A DNA stretch of 64,000 nt from Rhizobium altiplani (GTDB lineage Bacteria > Pseudomonadota > Alphaproteobacteria > Rhizobiales > Rhizobiaceae). Location of the stretch: contig NZ_LNCD01000106.1 of assembly GCF_001542405.1 (NCBI RefSeq), forward strand, positions 124,001 to 188,000, given 5' to 3'. Positions 49,906-58,853 of the stretch are shown piece after piece. A program made the translations under genes and the position numbers. Within the stretch, counting starts at the first letter, position 1; every line of letters starts with the position of its first letter. The notes beneath the pieces were generated by a model. That model made no database searches. It worked only from the letters and a program-made list of their open reading frames with translations, and was not told the origin of the DNA.

Positions 49906-50391
49906 ATGGCCAAGCGGAGTGCAGGCCTGCTGATCTACCGCCTCCGCGATGGTAGCTACGAGGTCCTCCTGGTTCATCCCGGAGGCCCCTACTGGGCTAA
50001 GAAGGACATCGGCGCGTGGTCGATCCCCAAGGGCCTCGTGGAAGAGGACGAAGATGAGCTTGATGCCGCAAGACGTGAAACCCGCGAGGAGTTAGGCGTA
50101 GACGTCGAAGGCAGTTTTCACCATCTCGGGGAATACAAACAACCCGGTGGCAAGATTGTCGTCGCCTGGGCCATCGAGGCCGACACCGATCTCAAAGCCA
50201 TCGCCAGCAATCACTTTCAGATGGAGTGGCCGCCGCGCTCCGGCGTGATGGTGGAATTTCCCGAAGTCGACCGAGCCGAATGGTTCACACTACCGGATGC
50301 GGAGCAAAAGATCCTGAAAGGGCAGCAACCGCTGCTCGCGGATTTCCTTCGACGGCGGTTGCAGAGCCCGCTGGAGGTATATGCGACCTGA
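49906..50391 (+). CDS. Nudix hydrolase
   Basis: 161 residues. The Nudix box is nearly complete: [20 protein letters not shown] followed by LGV (G-x5-E-x7-REUXEEXGU), about residues 47-68. The N-terminal [14 protein letters not shown] and GAWSIPKG are typical of diadenosine polyphosphate or nucleotide-sugar hydrolases, and close relatives are often called predicted NTP pyrophosphohydrolases. Substrate unknown. Confidence 0.9.
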   Translation: MAKRSAGLLIYRLRDGSYEVLLVHPGGPYWAKKDIGAWSIPKGLVEEDEDELDAARRETREELGVDVEGSFHHLGEYKQPGGKIVVAWAIEADTDLKAIASNHFQMEWPPRSGVMVEFPEVDRAEWFTLPDAEQKILKGQQPLLADFLRRRLQSPLEVYAT

Positions 50392-50508
50392 AGGCCGGTG
50401 AGAGCCTGGGCTTGCGATTGCGCATGGCAGCTATTCGCAATCGGCAATCGCTTTGCCGCCAGCTGTCCGTAAAAGTTGGAAGACTCTCCTCCCGGACGAA
50501 TCTGATTC

Positions 50509-51495
50509 ATGACAGCCCTCTCTTCAGCAACGCGCGGTGTTCTCATCGCGTTTGGCGCCTATGCCGTGTTCGCGTTCAGTGACGCATCGATCAAGATCCT
50601 GCATGGCGGCGTACCCGCCTATCAGATCGCCTTCATCGGCGCGCTGTTCGGTTGCGCCGCGCTCCCCTTCATCAAAGGCAGGGATGATTCCTGGCTCGAT
50701 ATCGTCCGGAGCACGAACCGTACTCTGTGGCTGATGAGATTCTTTTGCGGCGCGATAGGAGCAATAGCTTCGATCATTACATTCACAAAGCTCCCGATGG
50801 CCGAGGCTTTCTGTCTGCTGTTTCTTCTGCCGTCCTTCGTAACTATTCTGTCAGTCATCTTTCTCGGCGAAGATGTGCGCTGGCAGCGCTGGGCGGCCGT
50901 GGTCGTCGGTTTCATCGGCGTTCTGATCGTGCTGCGTCCGGGTTTTCGCGAGTTGTCCGCTGGTCACCTTGCGGCGGCAATCGGCGGCCTGGTTGCGGCA
51001 ATCTCGATCGTCATCATGCGAAAGATGGGGCCTGCCGAAAAGCGCCTGTCGCTGTACGGTGCAGCGCTGCTTGGCACACTTGCCGTCAGCGGCATACTGA
51101 TGCTTTCAGAGATGGTCGTTCCAACCCCGCGCCAGTGGCTGTTTATTGCAAGCTACGGCCTGCTTGGTGGGGCGGGCAACGTGATGCTGATGACCGCGGC
51201 CCGGCTAGCGCCGGCCAATCTCGTTGCCCCTCCGCAGTATAGCCAGATGCTTTGGGCCATCGCGTTCGGATATTTGATCTTCGACGACGCCATCGACCTT
51301 GCTATGGCTGCCGGCATCGTTCTCATCATCTGCTCGGGCTTGCTGACGCTGGCTCGTGAAAAGAAACGCGGCACGCCGCTGCCGCGGGCGGTCGTTTCCG
51401 CTGACAATCAGGCGTCGCTTGCGACCTCAACCGACGAGACCGGCGACAATGAGCAACCGGCTCAAACGGCTTCGCACGCGATTCCTCAAGCCTAA
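50509..51495 (+). CDS. DMT/EamA family transporter
   Basis: 328-residue membrane protein with ten predicted helices in two EamA repeats (about 10-145 and 155-285), e.g. VLIAFGAYAVFAFSDASIKI and FLGEDVRWQRWAAVVVGFIG at the repeat boundary. A hydrophilic tail rich in Thr, Glu and Gln follows. Probably an exporter of metabolites; substrate unknown. It ends just before a strong terminator. Confidence 0.88.
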   Translation: MTALSSATRGVLIAFGAYAVFAFSDASIKILHGGVPAYQIAFIGALFGCAALPFIKGRDDSWLDIVRSTNRTLWLMRFFCGAIGAIASIITFTKLPMAEAFCLLFLLPSFVTILSVIFLGEDVRWQRWAAVVVGFIGVLIVLRPGFRELSAGHLAAAIGGLVAAISIVIMRKMGPAEKRLSLYGAALLGTLAVSGILMLSEMVVPTPRQWLFIASYGLLGGAGNVMLMTAARLAPANLVAPPQYSQMLWAIAFGYLIFDDAIDLAMAAGIVLIICSGLLTLAREKKRGTPLPRAVVSADNQASLATSTDETGDNEQPAQTASHAIPQA

Positions 51496-51499
51496 AAAG

Positions 51500-51553
51500 A
51501 AACCGCCCTTGCCGAAGTCGAAAGACGTTGGCGAAGGCGGTTTTCTATTTTCT
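51500..51553 (+). terminator. Rho-independent terminator of the DMT gene
   Basis: AAACCGCC (51500-51507) and GGCGGTTT (51536-51543) close a long hairpin with an inner TTGCC/GGCGA helix. It is followed by TTTTCTATTTT. The gene downstream on the other strand ends at 51576. Confidence 0.8.
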
Positions 51554-51575
51554 CAGGGTCTGGCGATCGTCGCCG

Positions 51576-51926
51576 TCAGCGGCGCAGGACCGGGCAGCCG
51601 CGGGCGTTGGCGAAGCTGATTTCGTCCGCGCCGCGGCGCGTCCAGCCCTCGACGATCACACGGCGAGGCGTGACGTCGACCACACGTGCACGACGGAAGC
51701 CGTAGTCACGTGCGATGTCTTCTGCCAGCCGCGGGTCACAGCCGCGGCCACGCGGCGGCGGGCGGTTATAGTCGGGCGGTGGCGGCCGGTAGTAACCCGG
51801 AGGCGGTGGCGGGCGGCCACTACCAATATAGACGTCTACCTGGGCGGAAGCCGGCGCAGTCACCCCGGCGACCGTGCCGACAACGAGCAACGTCGCAAGG
51901 CCGGCCTTGGCCAGAAATTGCATCAT
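51576..51926 (-). CDS. Small secreted proline-rich protein (paralog 1)
   Basis: 116 residues from the ATG at 51926 (a second ATG follows directly). It has a Sec signal peptide (FLAKAGLATLLVVGTVAGV, cleavage near ASAQ), a proline/tyrosine-rich linker (RPPPPPGYYRPPPPDYNRPP), then a compact domain: CDPRLAEDIARDYGFRRARV, VDVTPRRVIVEGWTRRGADE, FANARGCPVLRR. The two cysteines probably form one disulfide. The same domain makes up the next protein (52095-52394). Function unknown; localisation periplasmic or outer surface. Confidence 0.8.
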   Translation of the reverse strand: MMQFLAKAGLATLLVVGTVAGVTAPASAQVDVYIGSGRPPPPPGYYRPPPPDYNRPPPRGRGCDPRLAEDIARDYGFRRARVVDVTPRRVIVEGWTRRGADEISFANARGCPVLRR

Positions 51927-52094
51927 CGAAATTCTCCCTCGGGTACGGCAAAGGCCTTCCCCATTCGCTACACTCTTGCCGGCAAGGTCAGGTCCAACCC
52001 TTCCGGATTTGCGCATTCATATGCGATTCGCACAGAGCAGGCCGAAAATGGCGCGGGCAAGGCAAGCCGAGGGCGCCATTGTGGACGAAGTCAT

Positions 52095-52394
52095 TTAGCG
52101 GCGGATCACGGGGCAACTGCGAACGTTGGCGAAGACCATCTGGTCCCAGCCGCGATGGTCGCGGCCCGAAACGACGACACGGCGTGGCGTAACGTTGGTG
52201 ACGCGCGCTGAGCGCAAACCCGACCAACGTGCCTTCTGAACCGCCTGCACGGGCGAGCAGGCGTGCATTGGACGGTGCTGAACATGGACTGGTGGACGTC
52301 CCCATTCCGAAGCCGAGGCATTCGGCGTAGCGAACGGAATCGAGGCCAATGCGATAAGAGCGGCAAAGGAAGCCTTGGTGATGAAATGGGTCAT
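52095..52394 (-). CDS. Small secreted protein (paralog 2)
   Basis: 99 residues with a Sec signal peptide (MTHFITKASFAALIALASIP, cleavage after ASAS). The mature domain CSPVQAVQKARWSGLRSARV, TNVTPRRVVVSGRDHRGWDQ, MVFANVRSCPVIRR aligns over its full length with paralog 1 but lacks the proline-rich linker. The shared signature is Cys, ARV-x2-VTPRRV-x-V, FAN-x-R-x-CPV-x-RR. The two genes are tandem on the minus strand, 168 bases apart, so they arose by duplication. Confidence 0.78.
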   Translation of the reverse strand: MTHFITKASFAALIALASIPFATPNASASEWGRPPVHVQHRPMHACSPVQAVQKARWSGLRSARVTNVTPRRVVVSGRDHRGWDQMVFANVRSCPVIRR

Positions 52395-52496
52395 GATACG
52401 GCTCTCTAAATGGTTGCTTACATCTCCCGTACGGGATTGTGCAGACCATAACCCTATGAAAATGAATGATCTTCGAACTGGCCGTTCAGTTCAGGT

Positions 52497-52919
52497 TCAG
52501 CCGCCGAGATGCAGCACGATCTCGCGCCGATGCGGCCTGTCGCGGTGTTCGAACAGGTAGATTCCTTGCCATGTGCCGAGTGCGAGCCGACCGCCGATAA
52601 CCGGAACGCCGATGGAAACCTGCGTCAACGCGGCCTTGATATGCGCGGGCATATCGTCGGGACCCTCCGTCGTATGGACAATCCAACGCATCGAAGGATC
52701 GGAACTGGGTGGCACCAATCGACGGAAGAATCCGTCGAGGTCGGTGCGAACATCCGGGTCGGCGTTTTCCTGGATGAGCAGCGAGCATGAGGTGTGGCGC
52801 ACGAAAACCGTCAGCAGCCCTTCGGCCGCGCCAGTGGCGCGAACGAAAGATGCTGCTTCTGCTGTAAACTCGTAAAATCCTTGCCCCCTGGTGGAAATGC
52901 TGATGACCTTCTGGGGCAT
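52497..52919 (-). CDS. YjbQ/UPF0047 family protein
   Basis: 140 residues; a small beta-sandwich enzyme fold. VFVRHTSCSLLIQENADPDV carries the conserved His and Asn, and MPAHIKAALTQVSIGVPV is the second core motif. GRLALGTWQGIYLFEHRD, with its GTWQ and EHR, closes the active site. Relatives have weak thiamine-phosphate-synthase activity; the true role is unclear. It is a single gene behind ATG 52919. Confidence 0.92.
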   Translation of the reverse strand: MPQKVISISTRGQGFYEFTAEAASFVRATGAAEGLLTVFVRHTSCSLLIQENADPDVRTDLDGFFRRLVPPSSDPSMRWIVHTTEGPDDMPAHIKAALTQVSIGVPVIGGRLALGTWQGIYLFEHRDRPHRREIVLHLGG

Positions 52920-53000
52920 GAACGATGTTCCACTTGCATATCTCTTGCGAGACGAGACGTTCGGCTGACCTTATGTCAGTACCGCATTTCCTCCGAACTC

Positions 53001-53354
53001 TCAAAGCTGCAGGAAGGGAACGAATCCACCGAAAATCATCCGTTTGCCATCGAAGATGGACTTCCACGCGTCGCCTTGAAGGCGCGGGTCTGCCATCACC
53101 TTCTTCATGATGTCGTCGCGGTCCTGGCGTGAGCTATAGACGATCCAGGAAAAGATCACGACTTCATCATCTGCCGCCTGGACCGCACGGGGAAACGAGG
53201 TCAGTTCCCCATATGGCACATCATCGGCGATGCATTCGACATATTCCTTGGCCCCATAGGACTTCCAGACTGCGCCGGTGGTGGCGGAAAAGGCCTTGTA
53301 CGCCTCGATGTTCTTCTGCGGCACAGCCACGACGAACCCATCGACATAGGACAT
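53001..53354 (-). CDS. DUF1428 (YbaA-like) family protein
   Basis: 117 residues of the ferredoxin-like DUF1428 fold. MSYVDGFVVAVPQKNIEAYK starts it, GAKEYVECIADDVPYGELTS and MADPRLQGDAWKSIFDGKRM are the typical middle segments, and FGGFVPFLQL closes it. Cytoplasmic; function unknown. An AGGGAG site precedes the ATG. Confidence 0.9.
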   Translation of the reverse strand: MSYVDGFVVAVPQKNIEAYKAFSATTGAVWKSYGAKEYVECIADDVPYGELTSFPRAVQAADDEVVIFSWIVYSSRQDRDDIMKKVMADPRLQGDAWKSIFDGKRMIFGGFVPFLQL

Positions 53355-53553
53355 GTTTTTCTCCCTTAGCGTTGTTGCGCGTCCAAGGACGAACGGAGGC
53401 GGCTTGGACCGACATCCCTCTTCAACTTAAGATTAGGCAGGATCGGCGATAGGCAAGAGAATGGCCGCCGGGAATAATTTCGAGCCGACTGTCGACAGCT
53501 TCTCTAGGGCGCGGCGAATGGCGAAGATCGGCGTCGCTGCGCTCGGGCGCGGG

Positions 53554-54549
53554 CTAAGCGCCGGACAACTCGATAAGCCGCTGCGCCTGCATGTCGGCCT
53601 CCTGGCACTGCGTGGTGACGCGCAGCGTTCGGAACTGTTCCACGAGAAAGTCGACGAGCGCCCGAACCGCAGTCGGCAGTCCTCGAGAGGCCGTAAAGAC
53701 GAGATAGATCGTGGCCTGCGACATCCGGTAATCCGGCAGAAGGCGGACCAACCGGCCGTCGCGTATCCCCTCGGCGCAGATGTGGTCGGGCAAAAGCCCT
53801 ACCCCGACCCCGGCATAGATAGCCTCTAGAATCGCCGACACGCTGCGGCAACTCATGCGTGGCTTGTGCTGGTGCCGGTATCGAGTGCCATCCGGTCCGG
53901 TGAATTCCCAGACATCCAAGTCCTGCCACTCCGTCATCGGCCCGGCAAACGATACCGTTGGTGCATCGGCAAGACATTCGACGCCTTCGATCGACGGCAG
54001 CGAGCTCGCAACCTTCTGGTTGGCCACAAGGATCAAATCCACCTTGCTGAGCACTCGCATCGTCAGTTCAGAATCGGTCTCCTCGGTCAATTGCGCCCGA
54101 ACTGCAAGATCAAGGCGCTCATCGATGATGTCGACTCGCCGATCCGTGGTGAGTATCTGCAGCTGCACCTTGGGGTATCTATTGAGAAACTCCGGGATCA
54201 TGGTGCCAAGAGAGCCGTCCAGCAATCCGTGCGGCACGCTTATGCGGATTTGCCCCTGTGGCTCGCCGGTTGCATCGTTGATCGCCTTGGCGGCGCGATC
54301 GGCTTCGCGCAGCATGTTTTCGCAGTGATTGTAGAAGGCGCGTCCGATTTCCGTCACCCGGAACCGGTTGACCGTTCGCTCGAGCAGCCTGACACCAAGC
54401 CGCGTCTCCAGCGCAGTGATGTGCCGGCTGAGCTTTGATTTCGGCATGTTCAGCACCCGCCCGGCGGCGGAAAAGCCGTTGTGACGAACAACTGCGGCAA
54501 AATAAACGAAATCGTTTAGATCCTGGAAAACACCCTCTGCATTGAGCAT
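53554..54549 (-). CDS. LysR family transcriptional regulator
   Basis: 331 residues. The N-terminal helix-turn-helix is DLNDFVYFAAVVRHNGFSAA with MPKSKLSRHITALETRLGVR, followed by the effector domain (about 95-300). GLLPDHICAEG and similar segments match the CatM/PecT-like subgroup that controls aromatic or quinone-stress genes. A perfect 16-bp palindrome lies 93 bases upstream, but no divergent gene is close, so it may act mainly on itself or on distant genes. Confidence 0.9.
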   Translation of the reverse strand: MLNAEGVFQDLNDFVYFAAVVRHNGFSAAGRVLNMPKSKLSRHITALETRLGVRLLERTVNRFRVTEIGRAFYNHCENMLREADRAAKAINDATGEPQGQIRISVPHGLLDGSLGTMIPEFLNRYPKVQLQILTTDRRVDIIDERLDLAVRAQLTEETDSELTMRVLSKVDLILVANQKVASSLPSIEGVECLADAPTVSFAGPMTEWQDLDVWEFTGPDGTRYRHQHKPRMSCRSVSAILEAIYAGVGVGLLPDHICAEGIRDGRLVRLLPDYRMSQATIYLVFTASRGLPTAVRALVDFLVEQFRTLRVTTQCQEADMQAQRLIELSGA

Positions 54550-55037
54550 GGGGCACCCCTTTCAGTAAGCACGACAGGCCGGCGGCCCGTTATCGCTTAC
54601 CTGTCCCGGCAGATGATGCCAACCGCCACGAACAAGATTTCGTTCCAAATTTGGAACACTGCGTTCCAATCAGCGCCCTTCAATTCGACCGGCGGCGGGA
54701 CTATCTGCGGGGAGATTTCCTTTGGCGCCATTGCAATGATGGCGCCAGACGCGCTCCCACGAGCCTCCGAAAACAGCACCGGCCACCGCGATGCCCCGCA
54801 GAGTTGCGGCGCAAGGTGTATTTTCGCCTAAGTGATTGATGTTGTTACATAAAAACCACACAAAGAGCCAAACGGCTGTCTCAACGAGGGATTTTCCTAC
54901 CGAGAGAATTGATAGATTTAATCAAGGATGAAATTAAGGCTTCGGCGGTTCGCTGATCCGCCAGCCGAAAGGCAGACTATCGGAACCGCTCCGTCTCCCA
55001 CGGTGGCAGTTCACTCGAAAAGGAAATGGATTTTCAA
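54550..55037. other. Long intergenic region between LysR and porin genes
   Basis: 488 bases without a convincing gene; short open frames here lack ribosome sites. Besides the palindrome at 54642-54657 it has a nine-pair hairpin TGGCGCCAT/ATGGCGCCA (54723-54747). The A/T-rich 54840-54930 stretch probably carries the porin promoter. Confidence 0.5.
54642..54657. promoter_or_regulatory. 16-bp palindrome upstream of the LysR gene
   Basis: GTTCCAAATTTGGAAC is self-complementary, and a third half-site GTTCCAA follows at 54663-54669. LysR proteins bind such T-N11-A-type dyads with an extra half-site, so this is a likely autoregulatory site. Confidence 0.6.
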
Positions 55038-56063
55038 ATGAACATACGGATGGCTTTGCTGACCTCCGCCGCAGCATTTGCTGCTGCGTCCACGCCGGTC
55101 TTTGCTGCTGACGCAATCGTCGCAGCTGAACCCGAGCCAGTTGAATACGTCCGCGTCTGCGACGCGTACGGCACGGGCTACTTCTACATCCCGGGCACCG
55201 AAACCTGCCTCAAGGTCAGCGGTTACCTGCGTTTTGAAGTCTATGGCGGCCCGGATCAGAAGGGCACCTCGGACTGGAACGCCCGTACGCGCGCTCAGGT
55301 TCAGTTTACCGCCAAGAGCGACACCGAGTATGGTCCGCTCACCGGCGTTATCGTTCTCCGTAACAACGGCGACAACGCTTCGACCAACTCGACCCTGGAC
55401 TCGGCATATATCGACATCGCCGGCTTCCGCGCTGGTCTGTTCTACAGCTGGTGGGATGACGACCTTTCCGGCGAGCCGGACGTTCTCTCCAGCTTTGAAA
55501 CCCTGCACAACTCCATTCGCTACCAGTATGAAAACGGCGATTTCTACGCCGGCATCAGCGTAGACGAACTGGAAGACGGCTACTTCAAGGACGGTGAAAA
55601 CCCGAACAACGTTGGCGTCGCCCTCGGCGTTGGCGGCAAGGCTGGCGTAGTCAGCTACCAGCTCATCGGCGGCTACGACACCGACAACGAAGAAGGCGCT
55701 GTTCGAGGCATGATCTTCGCTGATATCGGCCCTGGCACCCTCGGCCTGGCAGGTGTCTATGCATCAGGTCCGAACTCCTACTACTCTCAGTCGGAATGGA
55801 CTGTTGCGGCAGAATACGCGATCAAGGCGACCGACAAGTGGACCATCACCCCGATGGCCCAGTACTTCGGCAACTACGTTCCCGATCTCGACACCTTCCA
55901 CGGCAACTCGTTCGACGGCCTCGGCGATGCCTGGAAGGTCGGCATCACGGTCGACTACCAGATCGTCGACAATCTCTATGCCAAGGCAACCGTCGACTAC
56001 ACCGATCCGGACGACGCTGACGAAGTAACGAAGGGCTTCTTCCGCCTGCAGCGCGCGTTCTAA
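55038..56063 (+). CDS. RopA-type outer membrane porin
   Basis: 341 residues, an outer-membrane beta-barrel of the rhizobial/Brucella porin_2 family. ATG 55038 gives MNIRMALLTSAAAFAAASTP, a Sec signal peptide matching RopA starts, with cleavage near FAAD. The mature protein begins AIVAAEPEPVEYVRVCDAYG and YFYIPGTETCLKVSGYLRFE, a hallmark of the family, and ends with the C-terminal Phe (FRLQRAF) needed for barrel insertion. Codon use is highly biased, as in abundant proteins. An alternative ATG at 55026 exists. Confidence 0.93.
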   Translation: MNIRMALLTSAAAFAAASTPVFAADAIVAAEPEPVEYVRVCDAYGTGYFYIPGTETCLKVSGYLRFEVYGGPDQKGTSDWNARTRAQVQFTAKSDTEYGPLTGVIVLRNNGDNASTNSTLDSAYIDIAGFRAGLFYSWWDDDLSGEPDVLSSFETLHNSIRYQYENGDFYAGISVDELEDGYFKDGENPNNVGVALGVGGKAGVVSYQLIGGYDTDNEEGAVRGMIFADIGPGTLGLAGVYASGPNSYYSQSEWTVAAEYAIKATDKWTITPMAQYFGNYVPDLDTFHGNSFDGLGDAWKVGITVDYQIVDNLYAKATVDYTDPDDADEVTKGFFRLQRAF

Positions 56064-56074
56064 TCAAACTCCCC

Positions 56075-56100
56075 GGCGCCCTGGATCAACCTAGGGCGCC
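56075..56100 (+). terminator. Hairpin after the porin gene
   Basis: GGCGCCCT (56075-56082) pairs with AGGGCGCC (56093-56100) around a ten-base loop, 12 bases after the stop. No T tract follows. Confidence 0.6.
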
Positions 56101-56249
56101 GCCTGGTACTGCGTTTTCTGATCCGATTGACCTCCGATCAGTTACGGGGACTGGTCCGGTTTCCCTGCCGGACCGTCCTTGTTTCCTCCCAAGAATCCGC
56201 GGCTCCGCGGCGAACACTACCTTATTCGGCGTTTCGCCCATGAGCTGCA

Positions 56250-56630
56250 CTAGCCCGGCAACTCCTCAACCGAGTCGACCCGATCGGGATAGAAAGCGAG
56301 GTGCTCCTTGATCTCGCTGACAGCGGCATACGGACTTTCATAGGTCCAGATCGCATTCACGACCTCCGCACCGCCCAAAACGATGTTGAAATACGACGCC
56401 TCGCCCTTATACGGGCAGTAGGTATGGTGATCACTCCGGGTGAGAAGCGCCATATCGACATCAGCGCGCGGTATGTACTGAACGGCAGGATAGGACGCTT
56501 CCTTCAGCGACAACGCATTGCGACTATCGGCAATAGCCTGCCCGCGCAGCTTTATGACGACGCGCGCAGGATTGGGCGTGACGGTAATCGGGTGATCGGG
56601 ACCGGGTATCTTCATCGATTGTGCAGACAT
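56250..56630 (-). CDS. DUF427 domain protein
   Basis: 126 residues from ATG 56630 with a GGAGC site. The DUF427 domain shows RVVIKLRGQAIADSRNALSL, the YIPRADVDMALL segment, and HTYCPYKGEASYFNI, whose Cys-Pro-Tyr-Lys-Gly is the most conserved motif. Cytoplasmic; function unknown. Confidence 0.92.
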   Translation of the reverse strand: MSAQSMKIPGPDHPITVTPNPARVVIKLRGQAIADSRNALSLKEASYPAVQYIPRADVDMALLTRSDHHTYCPYKGEASYFNIVLGGAEVVNAIWTYESPYAAVSEIKEHLAFYPDRVDSVEELPG

Positions 56631-56741
56631 CGGCAGCTCCTTCGGCCAGAACTCAGATATAGGAGCCGCGCCATCAAATTGCAGGAGCGGCCGTGGCGGG
56701 TCCTCGCTTCCGCCGCCCGTGAACGGCACCGGCAAACAACG

Positions 56742-57629
56742 CTACTTTGCCGCCATCGCCCGTCGCTGAAACAAGCCGAGTCCTAGGACAGCCGCCAGCA
56801 CGCAGCCGACGCCGGCGACTTGGTTGGAATGCAGCGGCTCACCGAGTATCACGAAGGCCATCAATAACGCGGAAACCGGTGCGACTGCGGTGAAAAGCGA
56901 CGCCTCGACGCCGCTCACACGCTCCGCCCCGGCATACCAAAGGATGAAACCGACAACGGTCGGCACCAGCGCGTAGTAGATCACTGCCGACATCGCACCT
57001 GCCGAGAATTCCCGTGGCACACCTTCTGCCAAGACGGCCGCCACCATGGCGACGCCGAAGCCAATCCCCGTCATCAATGCAGACTGCGTCAGCGCCGAGA
57101 TCGGTGTGCTGAGGTTCTTGTTCAGGAGTATGAACAGGCTTTCGCAGATCACGGCTCCGAAAACCAGTGCGTTGCCAGGCAGGGATCCACTTCCGGCATC
57201 GGGTGAAAGCGCGATGAACAAAACGCCGGTTGTCGCCAGCACGATCGCCAACACCATCGACGAACGAGGCTTTTCGCGCAGAACAACGACGGAAAGCGCC
57301 CCGGCGACAACCGGCAACGTCCCGATGATGACGCCCGCGTCGGCCGCGGTGGTCAGCTTCAGGCCTGAGATCAGCAAGGTCGTGTAGCCAACACTGCCCG
57401 CACCGGCCTGAACGAAGACGATGATCCAGTCGCGAAGCGGCAAGCTTGGCAGGCGGGTCCCGGTCATACCCATCAAAAGCAGGAAGAACGGGAAGGCAGC
57501 GGCGAAGCGCAGAGCTGTCGCCGTGAACGGCGGCATGCCTGACGCAATGACCCGGCTTGCGATAACGGTGCTGCCAACCGTGATCATCGCCAGAGTCAGA
57601 TAGAGGTAACCTTGCAAATGTCGCTGCAT
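56742..57629 (-). CDS. DMT/EamA family transporter
   Basis: 295 residues with ten helices in two EamA repeats: YLYLTLAMITVGSTVIASRV begins the first, ALVFGAVICESLFILLNKNL the second. ATG 57629 follows AGGAGAAGG. The closest known relatives are drug/metabolite exporters such as RhaT/YdcZ-like proteins; the substrate is unknown. It lies 69 bases from the stop of the AraC-type regulator on the same strand and could be in its regulon. Confidence 0.9.
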   Translation of the reverse strand: MQRHLQGYLYLTLAMITVGSTVIASRVIASGMPPFTATALRFAAAFPFFLLLMGMTGTRLPSLPLRDWIIVFVQAGAGSVGYTTLLISGLKLTTAADAGVIIGTLPVVAGALSVVVLREKPRSSMVLAIVLATTGVLFIALSPDAGSGSLPGNALVFGAVICESLFILLNKNLSTPISALTQSALMTGIGFGVAMVAAVLAEGVPREFSAGAMSAVIYYALVPTVVGFILWYAGAERVSGVEASLFTAVAPVSALLMAFVILGEPLHSNQVAGVGCVLAAVLGLGLFQRRAMAAK

Positions 57630-57698
57630 CGCCTTCTCCTGTTTGCGCAGAAGAAACACCATAATTATCTCGCGATCTTGTATGAAATTGCAGCGCAG

Positions 57699-58499
57699 TC
57701 AGGCGACCGCATTGGCATAGGCGCGCGGAGAGACCCCATACTTCCGCACAAACACGCGCGTCATGTGGCTTTGGTCGACGAAGCCGCTGGCAATGGCAGC
57801 CTCCGCCAAGGGTGCGCCGCCCGCGATCAGACGCCGCGCAAGATGGATGCGGCGCTGGACCAGATAGGCATGTGGCGTCATGCCGGTTGCTTTCGCGAAA
57901 CCCCGCAATACCTGAAACCGGCTGAGCCGGCTCGCACGGGCCAGGTCGGACAGAGAGATTGCCGCCGTAGGATCGCAGTCGATCATTTCCTGCGCGGTCC
58001 GAATGGCCTGGGGTGCACCCGGCCGATCGTTCGGGACGGCCTCCGCAAAGACGCGGGCGACGAGTTCAAGCAGGGCTTGCTCCAGCTGCAGTTGCCGCCC
58101 TCCCTCGTTGGTCAAGAGCGCAAAAACTGCCTCGAAGTGCGCCGCGATCGCCGTGTCATGCAGCACCGGATGCGCAATCTCGACCGCCGATCGTCGTCCC
58201 CCTGTAACTTCGGAGAGGTTGGCAGTGATCACCGCAGGGTCGAAGTAGAGGATTCGCCACGACCTGCCCTCACCGATCGGCGTGCCATCATGCACTTCGT
58301 TCGGATTGACCGTGATGATGTCGCCGGCACCAGCCTCGACCATCCCACGCCCGCTCAGCGATTTCTGCGCACCTGACGAAACCAGCCCGATGCCGAACTG
58401 CTCATGAGTATGGCGCGCGAAGCTCCGGCCGCTACTGGCAGCCACGGCCTCAATGCCGGCAACCGCCGACCTGAACATGCGAAATTGACTGCGGGCCAT
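57699..58499 (-). CDS. AraC family transcriptional regulator
   Basis: 266 residues from ATG 58499. The N-terminal cupin-like sensor has HTHEQFGIGLVSSGAQKSLS and GDIITVNPNEVHDG. The C-terminal double helix-turn-helix is SLSDLARASRLSRFQVLRGF with LAEAAIASGFVDQSHMTRVF and RKYGVSPRAYA. Such proteins with this sensor often control a neighbouring exporter; the DMT gene just downstream is the best candidate. A longer open frame to 58802 is a shadow of the small gene at 58612. Confidence 0.92.
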   Translation of the reverse strand: MARSQFRMFRSAVAGIEAVAASSGRSFARHTHEQFGIGLVSSGAQKSLSGRGMVEAGAGDIITVNPNEVHDGTPIGEGRSWRILYFDPAVITANLSEVTGGRRSAVEIAHPVLHDTAIAAHFEAVFALLTNEGGRQLQLEQALLELVARVFAEAVPNDRPGAPQAIRTAQEMIDCDPTAAISLSDLARASRLSRFQVLRGFAKATGMTPHAYLVQRRIHLARRLIAGGAPLAEAAIASGFVDQSHMTRVFVRKYGVSPRAYANAVA

Positions 58500-58611
58500 G
58501 AGTGGGCTTTCAGAGATGAAGCCGCATAGTGCCAGCCGAAGCCACCGAAAACAACGGCAAACGACACCCCTCGCTGCCCATCGCCTCAAGCGATCATGCT
58601 GGCCAAAGTGC

Positions 58612-58773
58612 TCAATGGAGCGTTTCGCCCAGATCCTTGTCTGCCAGAATCGCCCAGACATCATCGAGCGCGGCAACCAGGATATCGGTGAGCTCGTCTC
58701 CGCGATTCTCGAAAAAGGCAGCCTTGGTCGCTTCATCCTGTAGTTCGAAGAAGCGCTCGATTTCGTTCGACAT
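58612..58773 (-). CDS. Small acidic hypothetical protein
   Basis: 53 residues, starting MSNEIERFFELQDEATKAAF and continuing DELTDILVAALDDVWAILAD. It is rich in acidic and helical residues. AAAGGA lies seven bases upstream of the ATG. The frame is clean and has typical codon use. No family is recognised; it lies just upstream of the AraC-type gene on the same strand. Confidence 0.65.
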   Translation of the reverse strand: MSNEIERFFELQDEATKAAFFENRGDELTDILVAALDDVWAILADKDLGETLH

Positions 58774-58853
58774 CTCATTGTCCTTTCACACGCCACCGAC
58801 ATGTGGCGATGGGAAAGGGTTAAAGGGACTGTCTTGCGCCGAACTGGTGAACG

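Noticed and set aside
54613-54831. 72-codon frame between LysR and porin genes
   Set aside because: No ribosome site and it covers a palindrome; composition unlike neighbouring genes.
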